From contig CALHOU010000030.1 of assembly GCA_938035945.1 (NCBI GenBank), positions 1-64,000 on the forward strand: 64,000 bases of DNA, read 5' to 3'. This document shows positions 49,871-59,668 of the stretch, one piece after another. The DNA is from an uncultured Granulosicoccaceae bacterium (GTDB taxonomy: Bacteria > Pseudomonadota > Gammaproteobacteria > Granulosicoccales > Granulosicoccaceae). The stretch's first letter is position 1. Every line of letters begins with the position of its first letter. A model generated the notes under the pieces. The model saw only the letters and a list, made by a program, of their open reading frames with translations, ran no database searches and had not been told where the DNA came from. Position numbers and translations under genes: made by a program.

Positions 49871-51863
49871 CGCATACAAAAAAGACAACACGAAGGCCAT
49901 CATCACGCTCGGTTTTTTGGCCGTGTTTGCGTTGATGGGCCTGGCCTTGATTATATCCTTGGCAACACTTAATTCTGCCAATCAGGAAATGTCGACTTTG
50001 ATCGAAGACAATGCTGAAAAAACCAGCTTTGCGTATCAGATGCGTGACGTTATTCGTTTGCGTTCTAGTGCTGTTAAATCGTTATTGCAAATCAAAGATC
50101 CTACCGAACGCGAAAAAATATTCGACAAGCTGATCAGCAGTACAGAATCGTACATGGCGAATAAAAACGCGCTTGAGGCTATAGGCTCAAACGAACGCGA
50201 AACACAGATATTAATTAAAGTCACTGAAGCCGATCTGCGTGTCGCAGAAGTTTACGATAAAGCGAATGACAAAATTTACAGCATGAACCACACACCAGAC
50301 ATGCTTAAATCAGTTTTGGGTGAGGTGCAACTTCAAGAGCTCGTGCTACTAAATCACCTTAATGATCTTGTACAATTGGAGCGCACACTCGCTGAAGAAA
50401 CCTTAGCCAGCAACCAGTCGCGCAACACACAGACCCATGCGTTACTCCTTGCCTTGTGTTTAAGCGCATTCGGTACGTCACTGTTAATTTCAGGCTTTGT
50501 TGTAAAACGCGTTACCCGTGCAAATAGACGCATCGCCCACTTGGCAAGCCATGATGACTTGACCGGTTTAAATAACAGGCGCTCGTTTGAAGCTCAGCTT
50601 AAGCACACGATCGACATTGCCCCGCGCTCGCAAGATGCCTACGGACTCATGTTCGTGGATTTGGATCGATTTAAAATCGTCAACGACACCTGTGGCCATC
50701 ACGCCGGTGACCAGCTACTCATTCAACTCACGTCAATGGTGCAAACGCGATTACGCCGTGGCGATATGTTTGCCCGCATAGGTGGGGACGAATTCGCCAT
50801 TATCGCTCGCGGGGATACATTCAAAGATGTTATTAATCTAGCCGAAGAGCTACGACTTTTAGTCAGTGACTTTTTGTTCGAGTACGCCGAGCAAACATTC
50901 AATATTAGTTTAAGCATTGGCGTGATTCCTATTGATGGTTCTAACACGGACATTGAATCTATCATCAGCGATGTTGATTCAGCCTGTTATGTGGCTAAGC
51001 AATCTGGTAGAAACCGCGTGCACGTCACGCAAGAGAACGATGTCGAAATCGTAAAATACCGAAACGATATCGCCGGTATGCAAAACATTCGCGCCGCCTT
51101 GGCGGAAGAGCGTCTGGTACTGTTTTATCAGCCGGTATATAAAATTTTACCCAAGGGCGTGGAAATGGCGCATTGCGAAATTCTGCTGCGCATTCTTAGC
51201 GAAACCGGTGAGCTGCTTTCGCCAGCAGCCTTTATTCCAATCGCAGAAAAATACAACATCATGACCGAAATCGATCGATGGGTGTTGTCACATGTGCTTG
51301 ATTGGGTGGTTGATCATCAGCACGCGTATGAAACACCCCGTCTGCTGATTAACTTATCAGGCATGTCGTTTATCGACGAAGAGTTTTCAGACTTCGTAGT
51401 ACAGCAGCTACAAATGCGCGACATCGACCCGCAAAGGCTTTCGTTCGAAATTACGGAAACGGCTGCGGTGGATAACATGGAAAAGGCCAACGAATTTATC
51501 GATCGCATACGCAAGATTGGTTGCAGTTTTGCGCTCGATGATTTTGGCTCAGGCTTTTCAACCTTCGCCTACTTAAAAGAGCTGCCTATTGACTACCTGA
51601 AAATCGATGGCTCATTGGTGAAAAATTTAGCCACTGATAATATCGATCGAGAGATGGTTCGAGCCATTAACGAAATTGGGCATACGGTTGGCGCGCACAC
51701 CATTGCCGAATTTGTCGAAGATGATGAAACTTTACAAGAACTTCGAACCATGGGCGTAGACTATGCGCAAGGATACGGGCTAAGTAAACCGCAAGCGCTG
51801 ACCGAGCTTGCAAAAGATCTAAATGAAAAATCAGCCTTTGGCGAGTACAAGAAGGCGTCTTAA
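49863..51863 (+). CDS. Membrane GGDEF/EAL protein (GGDEF intact, EAL motif changed to EIL)
   Basis: Two TM segments around a four-helix-like sensor; RIGGDEFAIIARG; EAL region CEILLRIL, FEITETAAV, DDFGSGFSTFAYLKELPIDYLKIDG. Confidence 0.92.
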   Translation: MADAYKKDNTKAIITLGFLAVFALMGLALIISLATLNSANQEMSTLIEDNAEKTSFAYQMRDVIRLRSSAVKSLLQIKDPTEREKIFDKLISSTESYMANKNALEAIGSNERETQILIKVTEADLRVAEVYDKANDKIYSMNHTPDMLKSVLGEVQLQELVLLNHLNDLVQLERTLAEETLASNQSRNTQTHALLLALCLSAFGTSLLISGFVVKRVTRANRRIAHLASHDDLTGLNNRRSFEAQLKHTIDIAPRSQDAYGLMFVDLDRFKIVNDTCGHHAGDQLLIQLTSMVQTRLRRGDMFARIGGDEFAIIARGDTFKDVINLAEELRLLVSDFLFEYAEQTFNISLSIGVIPIDGSNTDIESIISDVDSACYVAKQSGRNRVHVTQENDVEIVKYRNDIAGMQNIRAALAEERLVLFYQPVYKILPKGVEMAHCEILLRILSETGELLSPAAFIPIAEKYNIMTEIDRWVLSHVLDWVVDHQHAYETPRLLINLSGMSFIDEEFSDFVVQQLQMRDIDPQRLSFEITETAAVDNMEKANEFIDRIRKIGCSFALDDFGSGFSTFAYLKELPIDYLKIDGSLVKNLATDNIDREMVRAINEIGHTVGAHTIAEFVEDDETLQELRTMGVDYAQGYGLSKPQALTELAKDLNEKSAFGEYKKAS

Positions 51864-51870
51864 ACAAGAC

Positions 51871-52356
51871 TTACTTAGGGTTTGTCGAGGTGGCAAACCC
51901 TTGTTCCAATTCTGCGCTCGTGGGTTCTCGCACGTCCACAATCACGATTTTAAAATGCAGGATCTGACCAGCCAAGGGGTGGTTTGCATCCACCACAACC
52001 GTGTCGTCTTTAACTTCAACAATAGTCAGCATCTCAGTCTCTTCGTTTTGCTTGTTCGATGCTTTGACTCTCAAGCCTTCGCTTAGGTCAATACCAGCAA
52101 AATGTGAACGCGGAACTTCCTGAATGAGTTCTTCTTTAGCGTAGCCGTAGCCATCCTCTGGATAGATCACGACGTCCATAGTCTCACCCTTGGATTTACC
52201 CGTCAGTTCCCGCTCCAGACTACTCAAAATGGCATTGGTATTGTGCATATAGACCAACGGCAACTGCCCTTGCGAGGAATCCAATAGTTCGCCGTTTCCG
52301 TTTTCGAGCCGATAGCTCATCGACACGACCACGTTGTCATCTATGGGTAAACTCAT
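51871..52356 (-). CDS. FKBP-type peptidyl-prolyl isomerase, SlyD/FkpB-like
   Basis: VSMSYRLENGNGELLDSSQGQLPLVYMHNTNAILSSLERELTGKSKGETMDVVIYPEDGYG; start set at MSLPID (52356). Confidence 0.9.
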   Translation of the reverse strand: MSLPIDDNVVVSMSYRLENGNGELLDSSQGQLPLVYMHNTNAILSSLERELTGKSKGETMDVVIYPEDGYGYAKEELIQEVPRSHFAGIDLSEGLRVKASNKQNEETEMLTIVEVKDDTVVVDANHPLAGQILHFKIVIVDVREPTSAELEQGFATSTNPK

Positions 52357-52381
52357 GGCTTGGTTATCTTCACTCACTCTC

Positions 52382-52912
52382 TTACGATTCTTGCTGCCGA
52401 CGCTTAACCAATCCTGCAATGAATTGACGCAATACCTGGTCGCCACATTTTCGATAGTTTCGCGCATCTGGTTTTCGAAACAAAGCGCCCGCTTCCGAAG
52501 CACTCATGGCACTGCCACCATCCACTAAAATGGCGTGCACATCGTCCGAACGAAGCGATAAAGCAATGCGCAACTGCTTCAAGACAACGTTGTTATCCAT
52601 TTGTTCGGCTTCCATTTTTTCTGGTGTCGCTGCAGCAGCTTGTTTGTTTTTTGAACGATCTGGCCATGGATTAGTTGTTGTGGGTTCATTGCTTTGTTTT
52701 GGACCACGTTTTTCCAGAATAAGGCCGTCTAAAAATTGTGCTACGACTTCGGCGTCACATGGAGTAAACTCGTCCTCAGTTTCTTTGGCTCTAAATCGAG
52801 CAGCTTGCGCTGTGGTGGTCGTGCCTCCACCGAGCTGAATGAAGCGCGATGTTTGAGCATCATCACAGCGTAGCGCGTAGCGCAATCTTCGCAATAAATC
52901 GTTGTTATCCAA
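52382..52912 (-). CDS. DUF1456 family protein (tandem DUF1456 repeats)
   Basis: Two repeats: MDNNDLLRRLRYALRCDDAQ... and MDNNVVLKQLRIALSLRSDDV..., each ending in a FLDGL/FIAGL helix. Confidence 0.87.
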   Translation of the reverse strand: MDNNDLLRRLRYALRCDDAQTSRFIQLGGGTTTTAQAARFRAKETEDEFTPCDAEVVAQFLDGLILEKRGPKQSNEPTTTNPWPDRSKNKQAAAATPEKMEAEQMDNNVVLKQLRIALSLRSDDVHAILVDGGSAMSASEAGALFRKPDARNYRKCGDQVLRQFIAGLVKRRQQES

Positions 52913-53204
52913 GAGTATTTTACCAAAGGGAACGGTGCAGCGCAGAATCTCAAACAGTCGACTGCTTCACTGTTCTAATTAACTTGGCTAGTTAAGCCAG
53001 CCAAGAAACAAAATAGAATTGTAGGCCGAGTCTCGAACTAACGTTAATTCGTGTTAATTACCGCGCAATTGTAACCGTTCTGATTTCGTCTGGTAGTGCG
53101 ATTTTGTATTATGGTTTTGATTAGCGGCGTCGCCTGTACGATGCTGAAAATTCGACGCTGAAAATTCGATATTAAGGCATGAACTGGAAGTCACCAAAAA
53201 GTTA

Positions 53205-54032
53205 ATGGAAGCTTTGATTCCCAACAGTCCGCTTTTGGTGGTGTGCCTAGCCACTGCTACCATTATTGCCACCCTAGTTGGGTACTTGCTTGGCTCTCGA
53301 GCCTCCCGCAAACAAAAGCGCGATTTGCAGCGCGAGCTGAACCAGCAGAGTCTGGACATGCTCGATATCAAATCCAAGCATGCCAAACTGACAAAATTTC
53401 TTGGTCAATCCAACCGCAAGGATCGACTACTGAAGCTGACCTTAAAACAACTGACCGAATCCAAGCAACGCTCACATTTGTTACAACAGCGTTTAAACCA
53501 GATCGACAAGCATCACTATATCGAAACATCAAGGCTTCGATTACAAGCCAGCCAATCAGATGAAAAAGCACGCCGATCCAGTCTGATAGCATCACATGCA
53601 ACCATTCAGCTCAAGCGTATGGAGAAAATGCTGCCGGCAACCCAGACCATTAACGCACCACCGCCAAAATCCTATGGTCAAGCGGCAGCGGTACCGGTCA
53701 AAGTGGTAGATCAGCATTCTCCAAAAGCCATTCAAGATTCTATTGTGCGTGTGTCCAATCGCGATTCAGCTCGGTTCACGCGTTTGCAATCGAGTAACGA
53801 AGGCCGCTGCTTTAATTCAGCTAACCTACAGGCAATTGATGGTATCAACCAATCGGTTGAAGAAAAATTGAACAAGATGGGTATCCATCGTGTAGAACAA
53901 TTGGCCAATATGAGTGATGCTGATCTTGCCGCACTCAATGCCGCTGTGAATGCGCTTGAAAATGGTCAATCGGATGAGAATTATACTGCCGACTGGAAAG
54001 GCGGTGCTCAACGTTTGCTCACGCGTTCTTAA
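53205..54032 (+). CDS. Membrane-anchored coiled-coil protein with C-terminal HhH-like domain
   Basis: N-terminal TM (LLVVCLATATIIATLVGYLLGSRA), coiled coil, C-terminal LQAIDGINQSVEEKLNKMGIHRVEQLANMSDADLAALN...WKGGAQRLL. Confidence 0.7.
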   Translation: MEALIPNSPLLVVCLATATIIATLVGYLLGSRASRKQKRDLQRELNQQSLDMLDIKSKHAKLTKFLGQSNRKDRLLKLTLKQLTESKQRSHLLQQRLNQIDKHHYIETSRLRLQASQSDEKARRSSLIASHATIQLKRMEKMLPATQTINAPPPKSYGQAAAVPVKVVDQHSPKAIQDSIVRVSNRDSARFTRLQSSNEGRCFNSANLQAIDGINQSVEEKLNKMGIHRVEQLANMSDADLAALNAAVNALENGQSDENYTADWKGGAQRLLTRS

Positions 54033-54150
54033 ACTTGTAACCCTCCGCTGGATTTACGCGCCGCCACCTTGTCGGATTTTCCGGTCTTATTTGCTTAACG
54101 CAACACTGAACTGTTTTTGCATTCGCTAACAACCTGTTATTATTCGCAGC

Positions 54151-54858
54151 ATGCAAAACGCTGCCCATCCAATAGAGCTTAATGAATTCGACACGCCAAG
54201 TATTTGGCCCTGGATTATTGGCTCTATTGCACTCATTCTGCTCACTGTTTCAGTGCGGTCAGATTTAAACCACATCACGCGATCGATCAGTTTTCAAGCG
54301 CATGAAACTGCGCAATCCCTAGGCGCATCTAACATAGAAATCGAAGTTGATGGTCGCGACATCGCGATGAGTGGCACTTTAGAAGCTGGGGTTGATCGCG
54401 ATGCCTTAGTTCAGAGCGTCGGCGCACTAAACGGTGTCCGTGTGGTGGTCGACGACATGGAAGAATTTGACCCGAGCGAACTTGCGCGTATTGAGTTGCT
54501 TGGCTTTAAAGAAGGCTTGGAAAGTATCGACTTTAGTCAAGTCGCATTCGAACGCGGCAGTGCCTCGCTAACCAGCGATAGCCGTGATGCATTGCTGCAA
54601 TTGGTACAAGTGCTTCGCACCTACCCCCAATTTAGAATTCGTGTGGCAGGCCATACCGACAATACCGGTCGTGCCGAAGTTAATTTACGCATTAGCCGTC
54701 AACGTGCTAGTTCGGTGGCCGACTTCTTAGTTGATCACAATATCAAAGCCAGTCAAATCATTGCGCAAGGCTATGGTGCTACAAGACCCATTGCCGACAA
54801 CAGCACTGAGGCTGGGCGTACAGCGAATCGTCGAATAGAAATCAGCCATGTTCACTAA
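54151..54858 (+). CDS. OmpA-family protein with BON-like region
   Basis: TM then IEVDGRDIAMSGTLEAGVDRDALVQSVGALNGVRVVVDDM (BON-like) and OmpA: VAFERGSASLTSDSRDALLQL...RIRVAGHTDNTGRAEVNLRISRQRASSVADFLVDHNI. Confidence 0.9.
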   Translation: MQNAAHPIELNEFDTPSIWPWIIGSIALILLTVSVRSDLNHITRSISFQAHETAQSLGASNIEIEVDGRDIAMSGTLEAGVDRDALVQSVGALNGVRVVVDDMEEFDPSELARIELLGFKEGLESIDFSQVAFERGSASLTSDSRDALLQLVQVLRTYPQFRIRVAGHTDNTGRAEVNLRISRQRASSVADFLVDHNIKASQIIAQGYGATRPIADNSTEAGRTANRRIEISHVH

Positions 54859-54882
54859 TTTTATACAGCTCGGGGGAATCGC

Positions 54883-55935
54883 GTGATTTACCTTTTTTCT
54901 CAAATAGGAATAAGTTTGTTCCTGGCCTCTATTGTTGGCGGCGCTATCGGGTGGCTTGTACATCGCTCTAAAGCAAACAAACAGATTCGCGAACTGCAAA
55001 ATGTGCTTGGGCGACAGCAACAACATGTGAACGAAGCGCAAACTGAAGTCAGTATTCTGGCCAGTGATTTTGATGATTTGAAACAACGAACAGATGCGCA
55101 GATCGGTGCACTCAAGGAAGAGAACAAAACCATTCCAGCCTTAAATCAAAATCTGGAAAAAAGTCAGCTTCTGGTTCGTCAGCTCATGCAACAACACAAA
55201 GCCGAGATGGACGAGCTTGTGAATGAGAACGAAAAACTGAACGCCAAGTCAAAGCAAGTTAACGAGCGCGATAAAGAAGTCTCTAAGCTGCAAGCTGAAC
55301 TTGATATAGAACGACGAAAAAACCGTCGGCTAGATACAAACGCTGACTCAACTGAATCACAATCTGAACTGCAGCTCGATATACCGGCTGCTGCACACGA
55401 CGCTAAAACTGAAGCGAAAACCGAAACGGCGAAAAAAACCAAGACGCCCGCTGCCAGAATGCCACTCAGTGGTAACGCTGCAGCCGCAGCCAACACCAAG
55501 ACCAACGGCCAAGCCGCCCCTACTGAACTTCCCAGTGCCGCCGAGACCGAAGCTGAGCTCAAAGCCTTGCGTGACCAGCTCGCGCTCGATGCGCCGCAAC
55601 CGTTGAACGCACACCCCGACAGTGACCAAGCCAGCCACGATGCAGCGCTACCTCACAAGATTTCCGAAACCCAAGTTGACGAGAGTCAATTGGAACAAAT
55701 GTTCGAGAGCGTCGAGCAGCATGATGATCTAAAGCAGATTTTTGGCATCGGACCACTGACCGAAAAGACCCTGAACAAGCTTGGTATTACGGCCTATTCG
55801 CAGCTAGCCGACCTCAAACAACACGATATAGAGAAAATAGCGGAAGCACTCCAAATCTTCCCTGGCCGGATCGAGCGCGACAATTGGGTCGGAGGCGCTA
55901 GAGCCCAGCTCGAAGAGGTGTTGGAAGACCTCTAA
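54883..55935 (+). CDS. Membrane-anchored coiled-coil protein with C-terminal HhH-like domain (GTG start)
   Basis: N-terminal TM (IYLFSQIGISLFLASIVGGAIGWLVHRSKA), coiled coil, Ala/Pro-rich linker, C-terminal LKQIFGIGPLTEKTLNKLGITAYSQLADLKQHDIEKI...WVGGARAQLEEV. Confidence 0.75.
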   Translation: MIYLFSQIGISLFLASIVGGAIGWLVHRSKANKQIRELQNVLGRQQQHVNEAQTEVSILASDFDDLKQRTDAQIGALKEENKTIPALNQNLEKSQLLVRQLMQQHKAEMDELVNENEKLNAKSKQVNERDKEVSKLQAELDIERRKNRRLDTNADSTESQSELQLDIPAAAHDAKTEAKTETAKKTKTPAARMPLSGNAAAAANTKTNGQAAPTELPSAAETEAELKALRDQLALDAPQPLNAHPDSDQASHDAALPHKISETQVDESQLEQMFESVEQHDDLKQIFGIGPLTEKTLNKLGITAYSQLADLKQHDIEKIAEALQIFPGRIERDNWVGGARAQLEEVLEDL

Positions 55936-55957
55936 ATTATAGATTTTACAGGTATTT

Positions 55958-55980
55958 TTTGCTCATTGAGCCTGAGCAAA
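55958..55980. terminator. Possible terminator hairpin after the HhH/OmpA module
   Basis: TTTGCTCA-TTGAGCC-TGAGCAAA perfect 8-bp stem, 20 nt downstream of the stop; no T-run after it. Confidence 0.4.
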
Positions 55981-56029
55981 TGGCGTAAGCCTTGCTACGT
56001 TTGAAGTAAGCATTCATCCTTAGTCAATC

Positions 56030-57505
56030 GTGCCTGTTAAACGACAAAATATTGCCACAGCACTCGCGCTCGTAAGCTGCCTGTGGAGCACCATATCCCC
56101 CGCCCAAGATTCGCCCGCGCTCAGCACGTTTGAGAGCTGTTCTATCGGCAGCGCAACCGGTGTTCTCGATGCAGAGTGCGCCACACTGAGCGTTCCGCTG
56201 GACTATGACAAACCCGACGGTAGTACCATCGAACTCAAAGTGGCCCGCGTAAAAAGCCAAAGCAGGGTAATCAAGGCCGATGCATTCACGCTTCTTGCCG
56301 GTGGTCCAGGGCAATCAGCCACAGAATCATTTCCAAGCGTTGCGCATGCGTTTCGACACATCAGTTTAGAGCGCGACATTATCTTGCTGGATCAACGCGG
56401 TACCGGATCTTCAAATAAGTTAACCTGCCCCAGCGATAACAAAGATCAGTCGCTGATTTTCGAAAAAGCAAAAGTGGAAGCCGCGGCAAAGCAATGCCAT
56501 GATCAACTCGGAATTGACCCAAGGTTTTTTTCTACAAGCGTTGCCGTTAAAGATCTTGAGCGCCTGCGCCAGGCTTTATCAATTAAACAATGGAATATTT
56601 ATGGCGTATCCTATGGAACGCGTGTAGGGCTACACTATTTAAGACGCTACCCAGACAGCGTGCGCAGCATCATCCTCGATGCGGTTGTGCCGCCTGAGAT
56701 TGCATTGGGCCCAGATTCAGCACTTGCAGCACAGCGTGCATTGGAACGATTGTTTCATCGCTGCGAAAGCGATGATGGCTGCAGTACCGCGTTTCCAAAG
56801 CTGCGAACGGGTACGCTTAATTTAATACAACAACTTAAAGCGTCACCGATAGAAATTCAGTACGAAGACTTCAGTACTGGTGAGCTACGCAATTTGAGAC
56901 TGACCGACAAACACTTGGCCATCACCATCCGTTTAATGTCTTACAGCGCCTACGGTAACGCGATTTTGCCCTCCATGCTATACGATGCGATCGATAACGA
57001 TAACTTCGCCTCGTTGGCGCGGCAGGCTCAATTACAAATAACCAGTCTCGATGAATCCATGGCAGAAGGTATGCACAGCGCGGTTATTTGCACCGAAGAC
57101 ACACCGTTTGTTCCAGCCGACTACGAACGCGAAAAATTAGACAACACCTATCTCGGGTCAGAACTACTCGATGCCGTGAACAGTGGTTGCTTTGGTTGGG
57201 AACAGGGTGTTATTGATGATGATTTCAAATCCCCTGTTGTCTCAGACAAACCCGCTCTCGTACTCTCTGGTGGCGACGACCCCATCACCCCACCCGAATA
57301 CGGGGACAGTGTACTTAAACACTTAAGCAATGGCGTACATATAGTGAATGACCATCAAGGACATATGCAAGCTGTACTTGGTTGCATTCCATTACTCATG
57401 GCTGAATTTATCAAAACAGCATCGGCAGCCGATTTGCCATTAAGTTGTTTAGAACGCATACGCGCACCGGCGTTCTTCGTTGATGCAAACGGGCCCTTGC
57501 CATGA
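56030..57505 (+). CDS. Secreted alpha/beta hydrolase, tripeptidyl/prolyl aminopeptidase-like (GTG start)
   Basis: Signal peptide; LLAGGPGQSATESF, LLDQRGTGSSNKLTCP, YGVSYGTRVGLHYLRRYP (GxSxG), LVLSGGDDPITPPEYG, NDHQGH. Confidence 0.88.
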   Translation: MPVKRQNIATALALVSCLWSTISPAQDSPALSTFESCSIGSATGVLDAECATLSVPLDYDKPDGSTIELKVARVKSQSRVIKADAFTLLAGGPGQSATESFPSVAHAFRHISLERDIILLDQRGTGSSNKLTCPSDNKDQSLIFEKAKVEAAAKQCHDQLGIDPRFFSTSVAVKDLERLRQALSIKQWNIYGVSYGTRVGLHYLRRYPDSVRSIILDAVVPPEIALGPDSALAAQRALERLFHRCESDDGCSTAFPKLRTGTLNLIQQLKASPIEIQYEDFSTGELRNLRLTDKHLAITIRLMSYSAYGNAILPSMLYDAIDNDNFASLARQAQLQITSLDESMAEGMHSAVICTEDTPFVPADYEREKLDNTYLGSELLDAVNSGCFGWEQGVIDDDFKSPVVSDKPALVLSGGDDPITPPEYGDSVLKHLSNGVHIVNDHQGHMQAVLGCIPLLMAEFIKTASAADLPLSCLERIRAPAFFVDANGPLP

Positions 57506-58251
57506 TTGAAGCTAAGCAGTTAAAAAAATCGTTCGCCAAACCGGGTTCAAGTAAAAAGCATGAAATGGTTTTGGCAGTAAGAGATGTAAGCTTCAGTGCT
57601 GCCGACGGACAAGTCACTGGTCTGCTCGGTCCGAACGGTGCGGGTAAATCCACCACACTTAGAATGTTGGCAACATTGGTAAAACCCGACGATGGCTCAG
57701 CACACATCGATGGTTTTGATGTGTCCGGCGATGTTTTGTCAGTACGTCAACAATTGGGATTTATGCCTCATAACGCGGGCATTTACCCTCGCCTGACCGC
57801 ACATGAAAACATCAGTTACTATGCGAAACTATGCGGTTTAAGCCGAAACGAATCAAACAAACGGGTTGATGAACTGATCGAACAACTCACTATGCAAAGC
57901 TTTGCCAATCGTCGCGCAGCCGGCTTTTCACAAGGTCAGCGCACCAAAGTCGCTCTCGCCCGCGCCCTGGTTCACCGACCACAAACACTGATGCTCGATG
58001 AGCCTACCAATGGCCTTGATGTCATGGCAACACGTGGCCTGCGTGACATTATTCGCGAATTAGCCAAGCAAGGGCATTGCGTATTGTTCTCCAGCCATAT
58101 TATGCAAGAGGTGTCAGCCCTATGCGACCACATTGCGATTATTTCCGATGGTCATATCGCGATAGCCGATAGCCTAGAAGGAATAAAGCATCAAACCGGC
58201 GAAGATGATCTCGAAGATGCTTTTGTCAGGGCAATCGGAGAAACACCATGA
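57502..58251 (+). CDS. natA: ABC transporter ATP-binding protein, NatA-like
   Basis: GLLGPNGAGKSTTLRMLATLVKPDDGSAHIDGFDV, FSQGQRTKVALARALVHRPQTLMLDEPTNGLD. Confidence 0.88.
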   Translation: MIEAKQLKKSFAKPGSSKKHEMVLAVRDVSFSAADGQVTGLLGPNGAGKSTTLRMLATLVKPDDGSAHIDGFDVSGDVLSVRQQLGFMPHNAGIYPRLTAHENISYYAKLCGLSRNESNKRVDELIEQLTMQSFANRRAAGFSQGQRTKVALARALVHRPQTLMLDEPTNGLDVMATRGLRDIIRELAKQGHCVLFSSHIMQEVSALCDHIAIISDGHIAIADSLEGIKHQTGEDDLEDAFVRAIGETP

Positions 58252-59414
58252 GATTCTTAGTGGTGATGTTCAAGGAAATTTTGGACAATTTGCGTGACCA
58301 GCAAACGGTGTTCTACGCCCTGCTGTTCGGCCCCGTGCTTATACCTCTGATCATTGGTGGTTCAATTATAGTAAGTCTAAAACAACTGTCCATTGACTTC
58401 GACGAAGTGACGACACTCGCCGTAGAGAACGCCGAAAGCGCACCAAACTTGATGGAATTCCTATACAGTAACAACATTGATGTTGAATCTGCCCCCGACG
58501 ATCCGATATCGGCCGTGCGCGCAGGCGATATACCATTAGTTTTAAAAATAATGCCAGGTTTTGCTGAGGCTCTTCGCGCAGGTAAACCCGCCCCATTGAC
58601 CCTATTCGAAAATGAAGGGGACAAAAAATCAACCAAACAAGCACGCAAAATCACCGCTTTACTGCAAAGCTATGGACGCACAATCAATGCTCTACGATCA
58701 CAACATCGAGGCATAGATTCGAATGTATTTGAATCGTTGGAAATTAACCGGGAAGACGTTTCACGCGATGGCGCTGGTGGTCAGCTGTTAGCATCGTTAC
58801 TACCTTTCTTACTTATTGTATCGATGGTGATGGGCGGCTTTTATCTGGCCGTAGATACAACAGCAGGTGAGCGAGAGCGACAATCATTGGAGCCGTTGCT
58901 TAGCTTGCCTGTAAAAAGGCGCGAACTAGTATTAGGAAAGTTTGGCGCAACGCTTTGCTTCGTTACCTTATCTTGCATACTGACATCTATCAGCATTTTT
59001 ATTATGTTCCGCTTCTTTCCAATCGAATTACTCGGCGGTGGATTAAACTTTGATGCAGCTACCCTATTTAAGGCATTCTTGGTGGCTTCTCCACTTATCG
59101 CTTTTATATCGGCCGTGTTAATAACCGTATCAGCATTTACCCGGAGCTCCAAAGAAGCTCAAACCTATCTCGGTATTCTAATGGTGATACCAATGGCACC
59201 GTTTTTTATATTGCAGTTCGTGAATATTCGAAACGTGTTACACAGCATGCCCATACCGATGCTGAGCCAGTACCAACTACTTGAAAAAATTGTGATAGGT
59301 GACATAATCCCACCCCTATACGTAGCCTTGTCAGTGACAGGCACTCTGATATGCACAGTTATATTACTTGCTTTGGCTATCCGCCTGTACACGCGCGACA
59401 GAATTCTAATGTAA
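58248..59414 (+). CDS. natB: ABC transporter permease, NatB-like
   Basis: Overlaps natA-like gene; large extracytoplasmic loop; LAVDTTAGERERQSLEPLLSLPVKRRELVLGKFGA. Confidence 0.85.
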   Translation: MRFLVVMFKEILDNLRDQQTVFYALLFGPVLIPLIIGGSIIVSLKQLSIDFDEVTTLAVENAESAPNLMEFLYSNNIDVESAPDDPISAVRAGDIPLVLKIMPGFAEALRAGKPAPLTLFENEGDKKSTKQARKITALLQSYGRTINALRSQHRGIDSNVFESLEINREDVSRDGAGGQLLASLLPFLLIVSMVMGGFYLAVDTTAGERERQSLEPLLSLPVKRRELVLGKFGATLCFVTLSCILTSISIFIMFRFFPIELLGGGLNFDAATLFKAFLVASPLIAFISAVLITVSAFTRSSKEAQTYLGILMVIPMAPFFILQFVNIRNVLHSMPIPMLSQYQLLEKIVIGDIIPPLYVALSVTGTLICTVILLALAIRLYTRDRILM

Positions 59415-59668
59415 GTCATATAGTTTCATATAGAACTAAAACGTGCACTTGTCAGCAGTTACATCGCGCAATAAATCACGTTTTATTTCAACCGTTCTCA
59501 TAACCCGCAAGTCACTGCGAACAAGTCAATTGCATGTAATCGCGAACCTTGCACAGTCTTGACATGAAAGAGCTTAAATCACCGCACTGGCACATTCACA
59601 GCGGACGACAATTGCCGCTAATACACTCATTAAAGTAGCTCGAGCCAAACCTCGAAAAGCAATAAATA

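Noticed and set aside
55958-55980. Strong rho-independent terminator call after 54883..55935
   Set aside because: Stem is perfect but the T-run lies on the wrong side for + strand termination; kept only as a low-confidence feature.
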